Assembly (NCBI RefSeq): GCF_025370785.1
Contig: NZ_JAMXFA010000029.1
Coordinates: forward strand, 1 to 64,000
Reading direction: 5' to 3'
Origin: Laspinema olomoucense D3b
Lineage (GTDB): Bacteria > Cyanobacteriota > Cyanobacteriia > Cyanobacteriales > Laspinemataceae
Length of the DNA: 64,000 nucleotides
The first letter of the stretch is position 1. Each line of letters opens with the position of its first letter. The notes beneath the pieces were generated by a model. That model was not told the origin of the DNA. It saw only the letters and a program-made list of their open reading frames with translations, and made no database searches. Below are positions 46,443-54,588 of the stretch, piece by piece. The position numbers and the translations under genes are program-made.

Positions 46443-46685
46443 ATGTCCCAAGTCGATATTGCTGAAGCGAAAGCCAAACTGCACGAGTTATTGGAAATCG
46501 CCCTCAATGGCGAAGAAGTTGTAATCACCAAAGACAGTCACCCGGTTGTGAAACTGGTCCCCGTGCCAGATCAAGCGCCACAAAAACGTCCCCGTGCCCA
46601 ATTTGGCAGTATGAAAGATTTAATCTGGGTTGCTGATGACTTTGATGAACCGCTAACCGAAGAGTTTAAGGAATATATGGAATGA
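46443..46685 (+). CDS. Type II antitoxin, Phd/YefM family
   Basis: An 80-residue antitoxin. The N-terminal half is the DNA-binding Phd/YefM fold (SQVDIAEAKAKLHELLEIAL, then EEVVITKDSHPVVKLVPV). The acidic C-terminus (DDFDEPLTEEFKEYME) would wrap the toxin. The ATG follows GGAGGG, and a TATGATAAACT-like -10 lies about 45 bases upstream. The stop overlaps the toxin ATG (ATGA), the usual translational coupling. It should repress its own promoter with the toxin. Confidence 0.92.
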   Translation: MSQVDIAEAKAKLHELLEIALNGEEVVITKDSHPVVKLVPVPDQAPQKRPRAQFGSMKDLIWVADDFDEPLTEEFKEYME

Positions 46686-47068
46686 GACTGCTTCTGGATA
46701 CTCATACCTTCATTTGGTTTGTGATGGGCGACCCTAGAATACCTCCTGACTTGCAGGATATAATTGCCGATGAGAATAACCAGAAGTTGCTCAGTAAAGC
46801 AAGTGTTTGGGAGGTGGCGATTAAGCAACGCATCGGCAAGCTAAACTTTGCTCGACCTTTTCGAGATGTTATAGAGCAACAACTCGCAGCCAATGGTATT
46901 GATCTGCTCGATATCAGTCTAGCCCATATTGAGGTTGTTGCCAGTCTACCCAGGCATCATCGAGATCCGTTCGATCGCCTCATTATTGCTCAAGGAATTG
47001 TTGAGAATATTCCAATTATCAGTGCTGATACTATTTTTGATGCCTATCCGATTCAGCGAATCTGCTGA
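46682..47068 (+). CDS. PIN-domain toxin (VapC family)
   Basis: A 128-residue PIN-domain ribonuclease. The acidic catalytic residues are in place: Asp in LLDTHTFIWF, Glu in SVWEVAIKQ, and the RDPFDRLIIAQG and ISADTIFD segments. It pairs with the Phd-type antitoxin directly upstream through a four-base overlap. The toxin would cleave a tRNA or other RNA when the antitoxin is degraded. The exact target is unknown. Confidence 0.93.
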   Translation: MRLLLDTHTFIWFVMGDPRIPPDLQDIIADENNQKLLSKASVWEVAIKQRIGKLNFARPFRDVIEQQLAANGIDLLDISLAHIEVVASLPRHHRDPFDRLIIAQGIVENIPIISADTIFDAYPIQRIC

Positions 47069-47129
47069 CGAGACAGATAGCGTTACAGCAAGCATTTGAA
47101 CTAACTCAACGCTTAGATGCGAGACTGCC

Positions 47130-47681
47130 TTACCGGGCTAATTTTAATAAACTGGCGAGTTGTTCCGGTTGATGAGATCCAATTAAGATTTTTTCACCAT
47201 TTTTAAGTTCTAATAAGACGCCGCGATCGCCACTCACATTAAAAGCTTTTCCCTGGGGACCATACCGAACCCCCCATCCCCCATAATCCCGCAACGGATG
47301 ATAGGTGAGCACTTCCGATTTGACTACGGAGTCAAACGGAATTTGAAGTCGCTTAAATAACAACGGGTAGAAACTGAGATACAATCCATCGGTTCTGACT
47401 TCAGTTACTAATTTGGCGCTATAAAACAAAATGGGGAAAACTACACCAAATACCAGTCCAAAACCAATTAAAATAATATTTAAAATTGTATTTTCTTCCC
47501 AAGATTGTTCTAAAAAAAATGGCATAATTGCCGCACAGAGGGCAGCCAAAGAGCTGCATACTAGGACGAACCAAATCCAACCCTGCCGAAATTGCTGCAC
47601 CTCCCGAAACAGGAGGGTTGCATAAATTTCCTCGTCTATGCTCACTTCGTCTGACATCGATGCCGTTGTTAGTTTTTCCAC
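47130..47681 (-). CDS. Membrane protein with PH-like domain, probable DUF6141
   Basis: A 183-residue protein with two transmembrane helices (about 36-57 and 68-90). After them, residues about 95-180 form a beta-rich PH-like domain with YHPLRDYGGWGVRYGPQGKA and GVLLELKNGEKILIGSHQP. The pattern is what I associate with DUF6141, from memory. The start is a GTG five bases after AGGAGG, so the MEKLTT form is preferred over the later ATG. It is convergent with the toxin gene. Confidence 0.7.
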   Translation of the reverse strand: MEKLTTASMSDEVSIDEEIYATLLFREVQQFRQGWIWFVLVCSSLAALCAAIMPFFLEQSWEENTILNIILIGFGLVFGVVFPILFYSAKLVTEVRTDGLYLSFYPLLFKRLQIPFDSVVKSEVLTYHPLRDYGGWGVRYGPQGKAFNVSGDRGVLLELKNGEKILIGSHQPEQLASLLKLAR

Positions 47682-48121
47682 AGCTACCTCCTATACTCCT
47701 TCGGAAAGAGGTTTCGCGAATCAGATTCGCTTTGTTCGGGCAAGGGTTTCGGGCCCCTGTTCAGATGGGGACTTTTTGGATTTCCCCCATTACCCATTCC
47801 CTCTATCCATAATATTCCCAAAAAAGTAGTCTATTGGGCGTGAAAAAACAACGAAAACAGTAGAAACTATGTAGGGCATAAATGTTGAGCTTTGTATAGG
47901 CGATCGCCACTTCATGAAGACCCCAGCAGCAGACTACCCAAAATGGACCTAAACCGGGTGGTCCCTAGAAGCGATTCCCTATCAAGGCGATCGCATGACC
48001 CGAGACCCAAGATTTGCTAGGATATTTGAGCTTTATGTCAAAAAAAGTCAACAATAAGAGAGAGAAACACCGATTCAGTCCGGTTTTCCTCATCCTTTCC
48101 GTCGCAATATAAGAGCAAATT
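47682..48121. other. Intergenic region before trpS
   Basis: About 440 bp, divergent between the DUF6141-type gene and trpS. It contains a small palindrome GCGAATC-A-GATTCGC (47716-47730), two HIP1 sites and A+T-rich stretches that must include the promoters. No gene is seen. Confidence 0.45.
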
Positions 48122-49132
48122 ATGGGTAAGCAGCGCGTTTTATCTGGAGTCCAACCCACCGGCAACCTACATCTCGGTAACTATCTCGGTGCGATCCGCA
48201 ACTGGGTCGAAATTCAAAGTCAGTATGAGAATTATTTCTGTGTTGTGGACCTCCATGCCATTACTGCACCCCACACTCCTGCCACTTTAGCCCAAGATAC
48301 CTACACGATCGCCGCCCTCTATCTCGCCTGTGGCATCGATTTACAGCATTCCACCATTTTCATCCAGTCCCACGTCACAGCCCACGCCGAACTCACCTGG
48401 CTGCTCAACTGTATCACCCCCCTCAACTGGCTGGAAGATATGATCCAGTTTAAGGAAAAAGCCGTCCGTCAGGGAGAAAATGTCAACGTAGGGTTACTAG
48501 ATTATCCCGTCCTGATGGCAGCGGATATTTTGCTCTACGATGCGGATAAAGTCCCTGTCGGTGAGGACCAAAAACAGCATTTAGAACTCACCCGAGACAT
48601 TGCCGCCAGGGTGAATCATCAATTTGGCAAGGAAAAATCGCCAGTCTTGAAGTTGCCAGAACCCTTGATTCGCAAGGAAGGGGCCAGGGTAATGAGTTTA
48701 ACCGATGGGACAAAAAAAATGTCCAAGTCTGATCCATCGGAACTAAGTCGGATTAATTTGCTCGATCCACCAGATGCGATCGTCAAAAAAATCAAAAAAT
48801 GCAAAACAGACCCGATGCGGGGACTGGTGTTTGATGACCCGGAACGTCCGGAATGCCATAACTTATTGACGCTTTATCAGCTACTCAGCGGCAAAACCAA
48901 GGAAGCAGTGGCAGCGGAATGTCAAGAGATGGGTTGGGGTCAATTTAAACCGTTACTCACTGAAACGACGATTGAGGCACTCAAACCGATTCAGGACCAA
49001 TATAAGGAAATTATGGGCGATCGCACTCATCTGGAAGCAGTCTTAAGAGAAGGGAGAGAAAAAGCCGCCACCATTGCCAACGCCACCCTCAACCGAGTCA
49101 AAACTGCTTTTGGATATTCTCTACCGTTGTAA
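48122..49132 (+). CDS. trpS: Tryptophan-tRNA ligase
   Basis: A 336-residue class Ic aminoacyl-tRNA synthetase that charges tRNA-Trp. The HIGH-equivalent is in PTGNLHLGNYLGA near residue 11, and the KMSKS loop in KKMSKSDPS is intact. The central AADILLYDADKVPVGEDQKQH segment forms the Trp site. Length is normal. metF follows 174 bp downstream past the pyrimidine repeat tract. Confidence 0.97.
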   Translation: MGKQRVLSGVQPTGNLHLGNYLGAIRNWVEIQSQYENYFCVVDLHAITAPHTPATLAQDTYTIAALYLACGIDLQHSTIFIQSHVTAHAELTWLLNCITPLNWLEDMIQFKEKAVRQGENVNVGLLDYPVLMAADILLYDADKVPVGEDQKQHLELTRDIAARVNHQFGKEKSPVLKLPEPLIRKEGARVMSLTDGTKKMSKSDPSELSRINLLDPPDAIVKKIKKCKTDPMRGLVFDDPERPECHNLLTLYQLLSGKTKEAVAAECQEMGWGQFKPLLTETTIEALKPIQDQYKEIMGDRTHLEAVLREGREKAATIANATLNRVKTAFGYSLPL

Positions 49133-49231
49133 GCATTAGGGATGAAATCGGGACCTTGAGTGATTTAGAGGCAATTTTCTTTTCGCCCTTAAATCGAACA
49201 AGAAGAAACGACAGCAAGTCGTTATTACAAA

Positions 49232-49306
49232 CTTCCCCATCTTCCCCATCTTCCCCATCTCCCCCATCTTCCCCATCTCCCCTATCTCCCCCATCTCCCT
49301 CTTCCT
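49232..49306. repeat. 9-bp pyrimidine minisatellite directly upstream of metF
   Basis: About eight units of the 9-mers CCATCTTCC / CCATCTCCC run without interruption into the metF ATG at 49307, so the 75 bases ahead of the start contain no purine-rich ribosome-binding site. The array is related to the (CCCCATCCT)n array at 1-78. Confidence 0.9.
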
Positions 49307-50287
49307 ATGAAACAACCGCACAACTTATCTCGCTTCCGTCAGGCTGTTAAAGACGGTGAATTCTTGATGACGGCTGAGGTAATGCCACCGAAAGGGGGTA
49401 ATCCAGCCCACATGATTAAAATGGCAAATGGTTTAAAAGGGCGAGTTCATGCGGTGAATGTTACCGATGGATCGCGGGCTGTTTTGCGGATGTCATCGTT
49501 AGCGGCATCAACGATTTTGTTGCAGCAGGGAATTGAGCCGATTTATCAGATTGCTTGTCGCGATCGCAACTCGATTGGGTTGCAGGCGGACCTCCTCGGT
49601 GCCAATGCCTTGGGAATTCAGAATGTTTTGGCCCTTACGGGGGACCCGGTAAAAGCCGGAGATCATCCCCAGGCGAAGTCGGTTTTTGATATGGAATCGG
49701 TGCGTCTGCTGAAGGCGATCGCTAAACTGAATCAAGGCTTTGATATTAATGATAAACCCCTGAGCGATACTCCCACAGACTTGTTTGCCGGTGCTGCGGT
49801 AGATCCACAGTCGAAAAGTTGGTCAGGTTTAAAAAGTCGGTTTGAGAAAAAATTAGCCGCAGGTGCAGAGTTTTTCCAAAGTCAGCTTGTCTGCGATTTT
49901 GACAAGTTAGACAAGTTTATGAATGAAATTGCCCAAGGGTGCGGTAAACCCATTTTAGTCGGTATTTTTCTCTTAAAATCCGCCAAAAATGCGGAATTTA
50001 TTAATCGTTGTGTCCCGGGTGTGGATATTCCCCAACATATTATCGATCGCTTGGCAAAGGCAAAGGACCCTTTGCGCGAAGGGGTGGCGATCGCCGCTGA
50101 ACAGGTACAAGCTGCCCGGTCCCTCTGTCAAGGCGTGCATCTGATGGCAGTGAAACGGGAAGATTTGATTCCGGAAATCCTCGATTTAGCTGGCATTCCA
50201 CCCATCTCCTCCGAACCGATGTCACTGGATTCCCCAACTCTGGGCGATCGCCCTGGGCTTATCCGGATCTCCACTCCCACAGCCTGA
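49307..50287 (+). CDS. metF: Methylenetetrahydrofolate reductase family protein
   Basis: A 326-residue TIM-barrel flavoprotein of the MTHFR family, reducing methylene-THF to methyl-THF for methionine synthesis. Family motifs include the TAEVMPPKGGNPAHM acidic strand, IYQIACRDRNSIGLQADLLGA, and VLALTGDPVKAGDHPQAKSVFDMES. FQSQLVCDFDKLDKF and KPILVGIFLLKS line the barrel. The gene is preceded by the pyrimidine repeats and has no conventional Shine-Dalgarno sequence. The reading frame begins only at MKQPHNL. It could also be an uncharacterised MTHFR paralogue, since cyanobacteria have more than one related family. Confidence 0.87.
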   Translation: MKQPHNLSRFRQAVKDGEFLMTAEVMPPKGGNPAHMIKMANGLKGRVHAVNVTDGSRAVLRMSSLAASTILLQQGIEPIYQIACRDRNSIGLQADLLGANALGIQNVLALTGDPVKAGDHPQAKSVFDMESVRLLKAIAKLNQGFDINDKPLSDTPTDLFAGAAVDPQSKSWSGLKSRFEKKLAAGAEFFQSQLVCDFDKLDKFMNEIAQGCGKPILVGIFLLKSAKNAEFINRCVPGVDIPQHIIDRLAKAKDPLREGVAIAAEQVQAARSLCQGVHLMAVKREDLIPEILDLAGIPPISSEPMSLDSPTLGDRPGLIRISTPTA

Positions 50288-50320
50288 ACACCTCAACTAT
50301 AGATGCACCCTGATACAGAC

Positions 50321-50357
50321 GCCTCTGGGCACACCCTGCCCGAGGCTTTTTATTTTC
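50321..50357 (+). terminator. Intrinsic terminator of metF
   Basis: GCCTC(T)GGGC and GCCCGAGGC arms enclose a short ACACCCT loop, followed by TTTTTATTTT. Confidence 0.88.
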
Positions 50358-50750
50358 TAGAGTTCATGGCGATCGCATCCCCCACCTCCTCAGTTGTGGG
50401 GTTACGCCCCCTGGGGGTGCGGTCCATCTTCCAACTTCGGAAAAGATATGTATTAATGAATTAACCTAAAGAACTTCACCACAAAGAAGCTCTTAAAAAA
50501 GGTTGCATCTACATGATCGAGTTACATAGGCGTCTTGCCATCAGGGTTCCGCAATCTTTCCGGAGCTGGCTAATCAGCCCCCAGGAATCTGCGAAAAACA
50601 TCACCTCTCCAGCATCAAGTTGGGAGGTATTGTTTTTTTGGGGCTTCGGGCGTTGTCAGCGCGAAAACGCCCTAGGATGTCAGTAGCCTAGGACCTCCCC
50701 AAACTCAGGTAAGGGGGGTCACCGTAGCCAAGTGCTCCTTACCCGGATCA
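50358..50750. other. Gene-free segment with a plus-strand terminator
   Basis: Holds the candidate plus-strand RNA unit (50480-50638) and an alternative pairing: TTGGGAGGT (about 50620) can pair either with ACCTCTCCA (about 50602) or with ACCTCCCCAA (about 50693). No gene is supported. Confidence 0.4.
50480..50638 (+). ncRNA. Candidate plus-strand small RNA with intrinsic terminator
   Basis: From about 50520 a set of short hairpins, for example GGAGCTG...CAGCCCC near 50562-50582, leads to a clear terminator: ACCTCTCCA, a short loop, TTGGGAGGT and then ATTGTTTTTTT (ends 50638). No open reading frame of note lies inside, and the metF terminator separates it from metF. The promoter is not certain. 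It is not a family I recognise. Confidence 0.35.
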
Positions 50751-50811
50751 GCACAAAGGGACTTAACCCGGATGAGAGTGAGGGGCAAACCGGGCATCTT
50801 TTAGGGAATCC

Positions 50812-50885
50812 AAAAACAAAACACCCCCCTAGGGCTTGGGGGGTGATGCAACACTCAGGGTGTCGAACAAATTCAGGGTGATCGT
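50812..50885 (-). ncRNA. Candidate small RNA, array copy 1
   Basis: Read on the minus strand: a -10-like CATAAT (plus-strand ATTATG, 50892-50897), a predicted start near 50885, two CACCCTGA motifs, a small ACAC/GTGT hairpin, and a perfect 8-bp stem (50822-50829 with 50838-50845). A U-rich tail TTTTGTTTTT follows, ending at 50812. Predicted length is about 74 nt. Confidence 0.55.
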
Positions 50886-51087
50886 GTTTTCATTATGATT
50901 GCAGGAGTCAGGAAAAAGCATCAGCTAAATGGCTGAACTTTGCCTTGCTTGATTTAGATCCAAATTAAAGACTGTGGCAGCAGAGTCAGAAGATATCCTG
51001 AATCAACAGGATGGGGTGATGCATCCGCACAAATCAACTTAAGCCGGATGACACTCAGGGGCAAACCGGGCATCTTTTAGGGAATCC

Positions 51088-51161
51088 AAAAACAAAACAC
51101 CCCCCTAGGGCTTGGGGGGTGATGCAACACTCAGGGTGTCGAACAAATTCAGGGTGATCGT
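51088..51161 (-). ncRNA. Candidate small RNA, array copy 2
   Basis: Identical in its core to copy 1, displaced by 276 bp: -10-like box at 51168-51173, the same hairpin and U-rich tail. About 74 nt. Confidence 0.55.
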
Positions 51162-51364
51162 GTTTTCATTATGATTGCAGGAGTCAGGAAAAAGCATCAG
51201 CTAAATGGCTGAACTTTGCATTGCTTAATTTAGATCCAAATTAAAGACTATGGCAGCAGAGTCAGAAGATATCCTGAATCAACAGGATGGGGTGATGCAT
51301 CCGCACAAAGGGACTTAACCCGAATGAAACTGGGGGTTAAACCTGGGAGATCTTCATGTAGTCT

Positions 51365-51438
51365 AAAAATAAAAAACCCCCCTAGGGCTTGGGAGGTGAT
51401 GCAACACTCAGGGTGTCGAACAAATTCAGGGTGATCGT
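51365..51438 (-). ncRNA. Candidate small RNA, array copy 3
   Basis: The core is nearly unchanged: -10-like ATTATG at 51445-51450 and CACCCTGA motifs. The terminator stem CCCCCC/GGGAGG has one mismatch and the U-tract is TTTTTTATTTTT. The flanking sequence upstream of the -10 and downstream of the terminator has diverged from copies 1 and 2, whereas the transcribed part has not. Confidence 0.5.
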
Positions 51439-51636
51439 GTTTTTATTATGGTTTGAAGAGCCACGAAAAAACATCCGCCAAATGGCTTAACTTGATCTAA
51501 GCCAAATTACTGACGGATGGGCTGGGAAATGGCAATGAGGGCGATCGCCACTGAGGGACCGATATCTTGCCCGGGTCGGATACTGTTGCGGAGTCTCCCG
51601 GTCTTTGCTGCTGTCACCATATCTGACAATAACGAT

Positions 51637-51670
51637 TGCCTCCTATAGGGGACTAAAAATATCGGAGGCA
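51637..51670. terminator. TGCCTCC/GGAGGCA inverted repeat
   Basis: A 7-bp perfect inverted repeat (51637-51643 with 51664-51670) downstream of the HTH gene on the minus strand, with a 20-base loop. It could terminate that gene. Confidence 0.4.
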
Positions 51671-51709
51671 GTTCCCGAGATTGAAAAAATATTACTACCC
51701 AAAAAAAAA

Positions 51710-52156
51710 TTAGACCCGACTCAGAGGTAAGCGGATCTTATGCTTGCGGAGAATGCGGATGAGTTGAGTGCCACTGAGCTGAATTCCCGTTACCTGGGCT
51801 AAATGTTCGGCTAATCGTTGACTTGTCCAGACTTCCAGGGGATACCCAAATTGGCTGGGGTTTTTTTTGACAACTTCTAAGAGCAACTGAATATAAGCTT
51901 GATCAGCTTTGCGATAGTTCCCCTGTTCCCGGCGATCGCGCAGACTATCAAGATTGTCTGGATCCCCATGCACGCACCAATAAGCAACGGTTCGGTAAGA
52001 ACAGCCTAAAAACTCGGCAATTTCTTCGTAAGTTTTACCATCATTTTGCAATAACAAAATCAGGGCGTGTTCCCGAAACCGAGAGCAATCACTCTGGCGG
52101 ATGGCATTTTGCAAGCTCTTTTTTTGGGTGGGGGTGAGAAAATTTTTGGCGGGCAT
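51710..52156 (-). CDS. Solitary HTH protein resembling the N-terminal part of IS630-type transposases
   Basis: A 148-residue basic protein with two helix-turn-helix units: ALILLLQNDGKTYEEIAEFLGCSYRTVAYW, then a winged-helix part around EVWTSQRLAEHLAQVTGIQLSGTQLIRILRKHKI. This is the DNA-binding half of IS630/Tc1-like transposases. No DDE catalytic domain or terminal inverted repeats are found next to it. It is therefore either a remnant or a domesticated stand-alone regulator, which is a common form in cyanobacteria. Confidence 0.75.
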   Translation of the reverse strand: MPAKNFLTPTQKKSLQNAIRQSDCSRFREHALILLLQNDGKTYEEIAEFLGCSYRTVAYWCVHGDPDNLDSLRDRREQGNYRKADQAYIQLLLEVVKKNPSQFGYPLEVWTSQRLAEHLAQVTGIQLSGTQLIRILRKHKIRLPLSRV

Positions 52157-52263
52157 CAGGGGAAGACAGAACGTAGTCGTTTTAATTTTATGCTACTTAG
52201 ATGTAAATCATATCCCAGGCGATCGCGATCGCCTCCTCCGTCAGAGACTGGGGAATAAAGCAG

Positions 52264-52300
52264 ACGAGAAGCTGTTTTTGGCAGCATCACAGCTTCTCGT
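52264..52300. terminator. Perfect 12-bp inverted repeat downstream of pentapeptide gene
   Basis: ACGAGAAGCTGT (52264-52275) with ACAGCTTCTCGT (52289-52300). It lies between the pentapeptide gene's stop and the next minus-strand gene and is followed by a HIP1-centred 18-bp palindrome at 52325-52342. Confidence 0.7.
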
Positions 52301-52435
52301 ATTTTGGATTGTAGATATATCCGCTCGGGGCGATCGCCCCGAACTCCGGAGACGACCCAAAAGCCGCAAGGAGATCGCGATGGTGGAGTCATCTCCCTCA
52401 ACCCGATCTCCTGAACCCCTTATTAATTCCAATCT

Positions 52436-52954
52436 CTAATGGGTCTCAGTAATGATGTCCGAATCCGACACAAATCCAATCGCCCCTTCCATTTTACTGC
52501 TTTCGAGATTAGCGCCCTCAAAATTAGCACCACTTAATTGAGCATTAAAGAAATTCGCATTCGATAGATCTGCATTTTCTAAGCTGGCCCCCCTGAGATC
52601 GGCATAGCTGAAATCTGCACTGCTCAAATCAGCACTACTCAAATCGGCATTCCTGAGATTCGCACCCTTTAAGTTCGCTGTAGATAGCACGGCACTATGG
52701 ATCCGAGCGCCTTGTAGGGAGGCATTTTCTAAATCAGCAAAAAACAGATTAGCACTGCTGAGATCAACGCGATCCAGATTCGATCCTCTGAGGTTAGCCC
52801 CACCCAACACTCGCTCCTTGAGATTTGCACCGACTAGATTGCACCCCTGACATTGATTGTTTTCCTGCAAGTGTTTCAGATCTGCGCGATCACTCATACA
52901 GCTAGAGCAGAAGGTTAGCACCACTACCGCAATTGTCAGGTTTATTGCTTTCAC
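52436..52954 (-). CDS. Pentapeptide-repeat lipoprotein
   Basis: A protein of about 172 residues. The signal peptide (VKAINLTIAVVVLTFCSSC) ends in a lipobox, so it should be lipid-anchored and face outside the cytoplasm. The rest is a long run of A(D/N)LxX pentapeptide repeats (ANLRGSNLDRVDLSSANLFF type), about 20 units, forming a right-handed quadrilateral beta-helix. The function of such proteins is generally unknown. I prefer the GTG start, with AAGGA ten bases upstream. A 12-residue longer form (ATG at 52990) would put extra residues before the signal. Confidence 0.82.
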   Translation of the reverse strand: MKAINLTIAVVVLTFCSSCMSDRADLKHLQENNQCQGCNLVGANLKERVLGGANLRGSNLDRVDLSSANLFFADLENASLQGARIHSAVLSTANLKGANLRNADLSSADLSSADFSYADLRGASLENADLSNANFFNAQLSGANFEGANLESSKMEGAIGFVSDSDIITETH

Positions 52955-53252
52955 GTTCTTTAGTTCCTTATTAGTGCAACCAATCATCACGGCTCCCGGG
53001 TGGGAACCTAATTACATAAATATTAGTAATTGTCAAAGGGGGTGATACCCATCAGTATAGATTTCATAAAACTTAATAAAAAAGTTGGAGAAGATTCACA
53101 GGCCCTAGGGCAGCGATCGCCTCCGTTGTAGCAGACCCTCTCACCGAATCTGTTCAATGCAGTTACAGTAAAATCAGCGATCGCCCAGTTGGTTTAAGGG
53201 TCTAACCCTACGAAACCCGCGATCGCCCCGTCAGAAGAATGGAGAGCAGCAC
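52955..53252. other. Intergenic region between pentapeptide and isochorismatase-like genes
   Basis: About 300 bp between divergent starts, with several HIP1 octamers (four between 53110 and 53230). It should hold both promoters. No gene is seen. Confidence 0.4.
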
Positions 53253-54326
53253 ATGAACCCAACCCACACCTTACCCATTCCCCCTCACTTTGAGCGCGCA
53301 AAAGTCGGCCAAGTTTGGCGAGTCCCTTATCAGCAGCTTGCTCAGGACGCCCAAACTTGGGCCAAAACTCACCAAATTCAACCGGCGATCGCCGACTCCC
53401 CTAAAATTTGCCTCTTAGCGATCGACATTCAAAATACATTCTGCATTCCCGACTTTGAACTCTTTGTGGGGGGACGCAGCGGCAACGGTGCCGTTGAAGA
53501 TAACCAGCGCTTATGTGAATTTATCTATCGAAATTTGCATCGGATTACCGCCATCATCCCCACGATGGATACCCATACCACCGGGCAAATTTTTCATCCC
53601 ATATTCTGGGTCGATCGCAACGGGGATAATCCGCCTCCTTTGACCCAAATTTCCCTCAAGGACGTAGAAAATGGCGTTTGGAACGTTAATCCAGCGGTTG
53701 CTCAGAGTCTAGGCGATCGCCACCCCGAACAAATCCAACAGTATGCTCACCATTACGTTAAACAACTAGAAATTGAGGGCAAATATCCCCTGATTATTTG
53801 GCCCTATCACAGTTTATTGGGTGGAATTGGTCACGCCTTAGTTTCTGCCGTAGAAGAGGCGATATTTTTTCATAATTTGGCCCGCCATGCCGCCACAGGA
53901 TTTGAACTGAAAGGAAACCATCCCCTCACGGAGAATTATTCCGCCTTACGCCCAGAAGTATTATTAGACCAAACAGGAACGGCGATCGCCCACCCTAACA
54001 GTCTATTAATGGAAAAATTACTAGAATTTGACGTATTGATGATCGCCGGACAAGCCAAAAGTCACTGTGTAGCTTGGACTATCGATGATCTACTCCGGGA
54101 TATCCAAGAACGAGACCCAAAATTAGCGCAAAAAGTTTATCTGTTGGAGGATTGTACTTCCCCAGTCGTCGTTCCAAATGTGGTAGACTTCACCGATGCT
54201 GCTGATGCTGCATTTGCCCGATTTTCGGAGGCTGGAATGCATTTGGTCCAATCCACCGATGCGATCGACCATTGGCCTGGACTGGAGGGTGCGGGTTCAT
54301 TTTCCAATCAATCGAGGGGGAAATAA
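53253..54326 (+). CDS. Isochorismatase-like cysteine hydrolase
   Basis: A 357-residue enzyme with the nicotinamidase/isochorismatase fold. The catalytic Asp is in LLAIDIQNTF near residue 53-62, and the nucleophilic Cys in IAGQAKSHCVAWTIDDLL near 270. A metal-type strand with Asp and His appears in PTMDTHTTGQIFHP. It is longer than typical nicotinamidases (about 200), with an extra 45-residue N-terminus and an internal insertion. The likely substrate class is amides such as nicotinamide, or a related ester or amide. It cannot be fixed from sequence. Confidence 0.8.
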   Translation: MNPTHTLPIPPHFERAKVGQVWRVPYQQLAQDAQTWAKTHQIQPAIADSPKICLLAIDIQNTFCIPDFELFVGGRSGNGAVEDNQRLCEFIYRNLHRITAIIPTMDTHTTGQIFHPIFWVDRNGDNPPPLTQISLKDVENGVWNVNPAVAQSLGDRHPEQIQQYAHHYVKQLEIEGKYPLIIWPYHSLLGGIGHALVSAVEEAIFFHNLARHAATGFELKGNHPLTENYSALRPEVLLDQTGTAIAHPNSLLMEKLLEFDVLMIAGQAKSHCVAWTIDDLLRDIQERDPKLAQKVYLLEDCTSPVVVPNVVDFTDAADAAFARFSEAGMHLVQSTDAIDHWPGLEGAGSFSNQSRGK

Positions 54327-54588
54327 TTTTAGCGCAGAAACCTCTGATTATTTTGACCTCGGGAAAAACGGATCCCACCCCCGGGTTGAGGGGGAACTTG
54401 ATAAAATCTCTGCAAGTCTTCCAGATCAGTGACCCAGATGAGGAACAGATCGAGTATATTGCGATCGCGTTTATTTAAAGACCCTAGTCAAACGCCCTCC
54501 ATTGAGCAGGCCACCCAAAACCGGGCCTGTATGTCATAAAAGTTTACAAAGCAGCTAAAATACTCTGGTGAGTGACGGATTTAAGCTT

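Larger units (their letters stand above)
50751..51500. repeat. 276-bp tandem direct repeat, about 2.7 copies
   Basis: Copies start at 50751, 51027 and 51303, so the period is exactly 276 bp. Copies 1 and 2 differ at about ten positions by eye and are identical over roughly 165 bp (50781-50943). Copy 3 is truncated and diverged in its flanks, but retains a nearly unchanged 70-bp core (51377-51450). Each copy contains one minus-strand terminator and one -10-like box. No protein is encoded. Confidence 0.95.

Noticed and set aside
49136-49321. Minus-strand frame encoding repeated Met-Gly-Lys/Glu units
   Set aside because: It is the complement of the 9-bp pyrimidine array, with no start context or family features; the repeat explains it.
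50751-51500. Tandem 276-bp repeats as a CRISPR array
   Set aside because: Unit length and near-identity between units do not fit a 23-40 bp repeat with unique spacers, and no cas gene is nearby.
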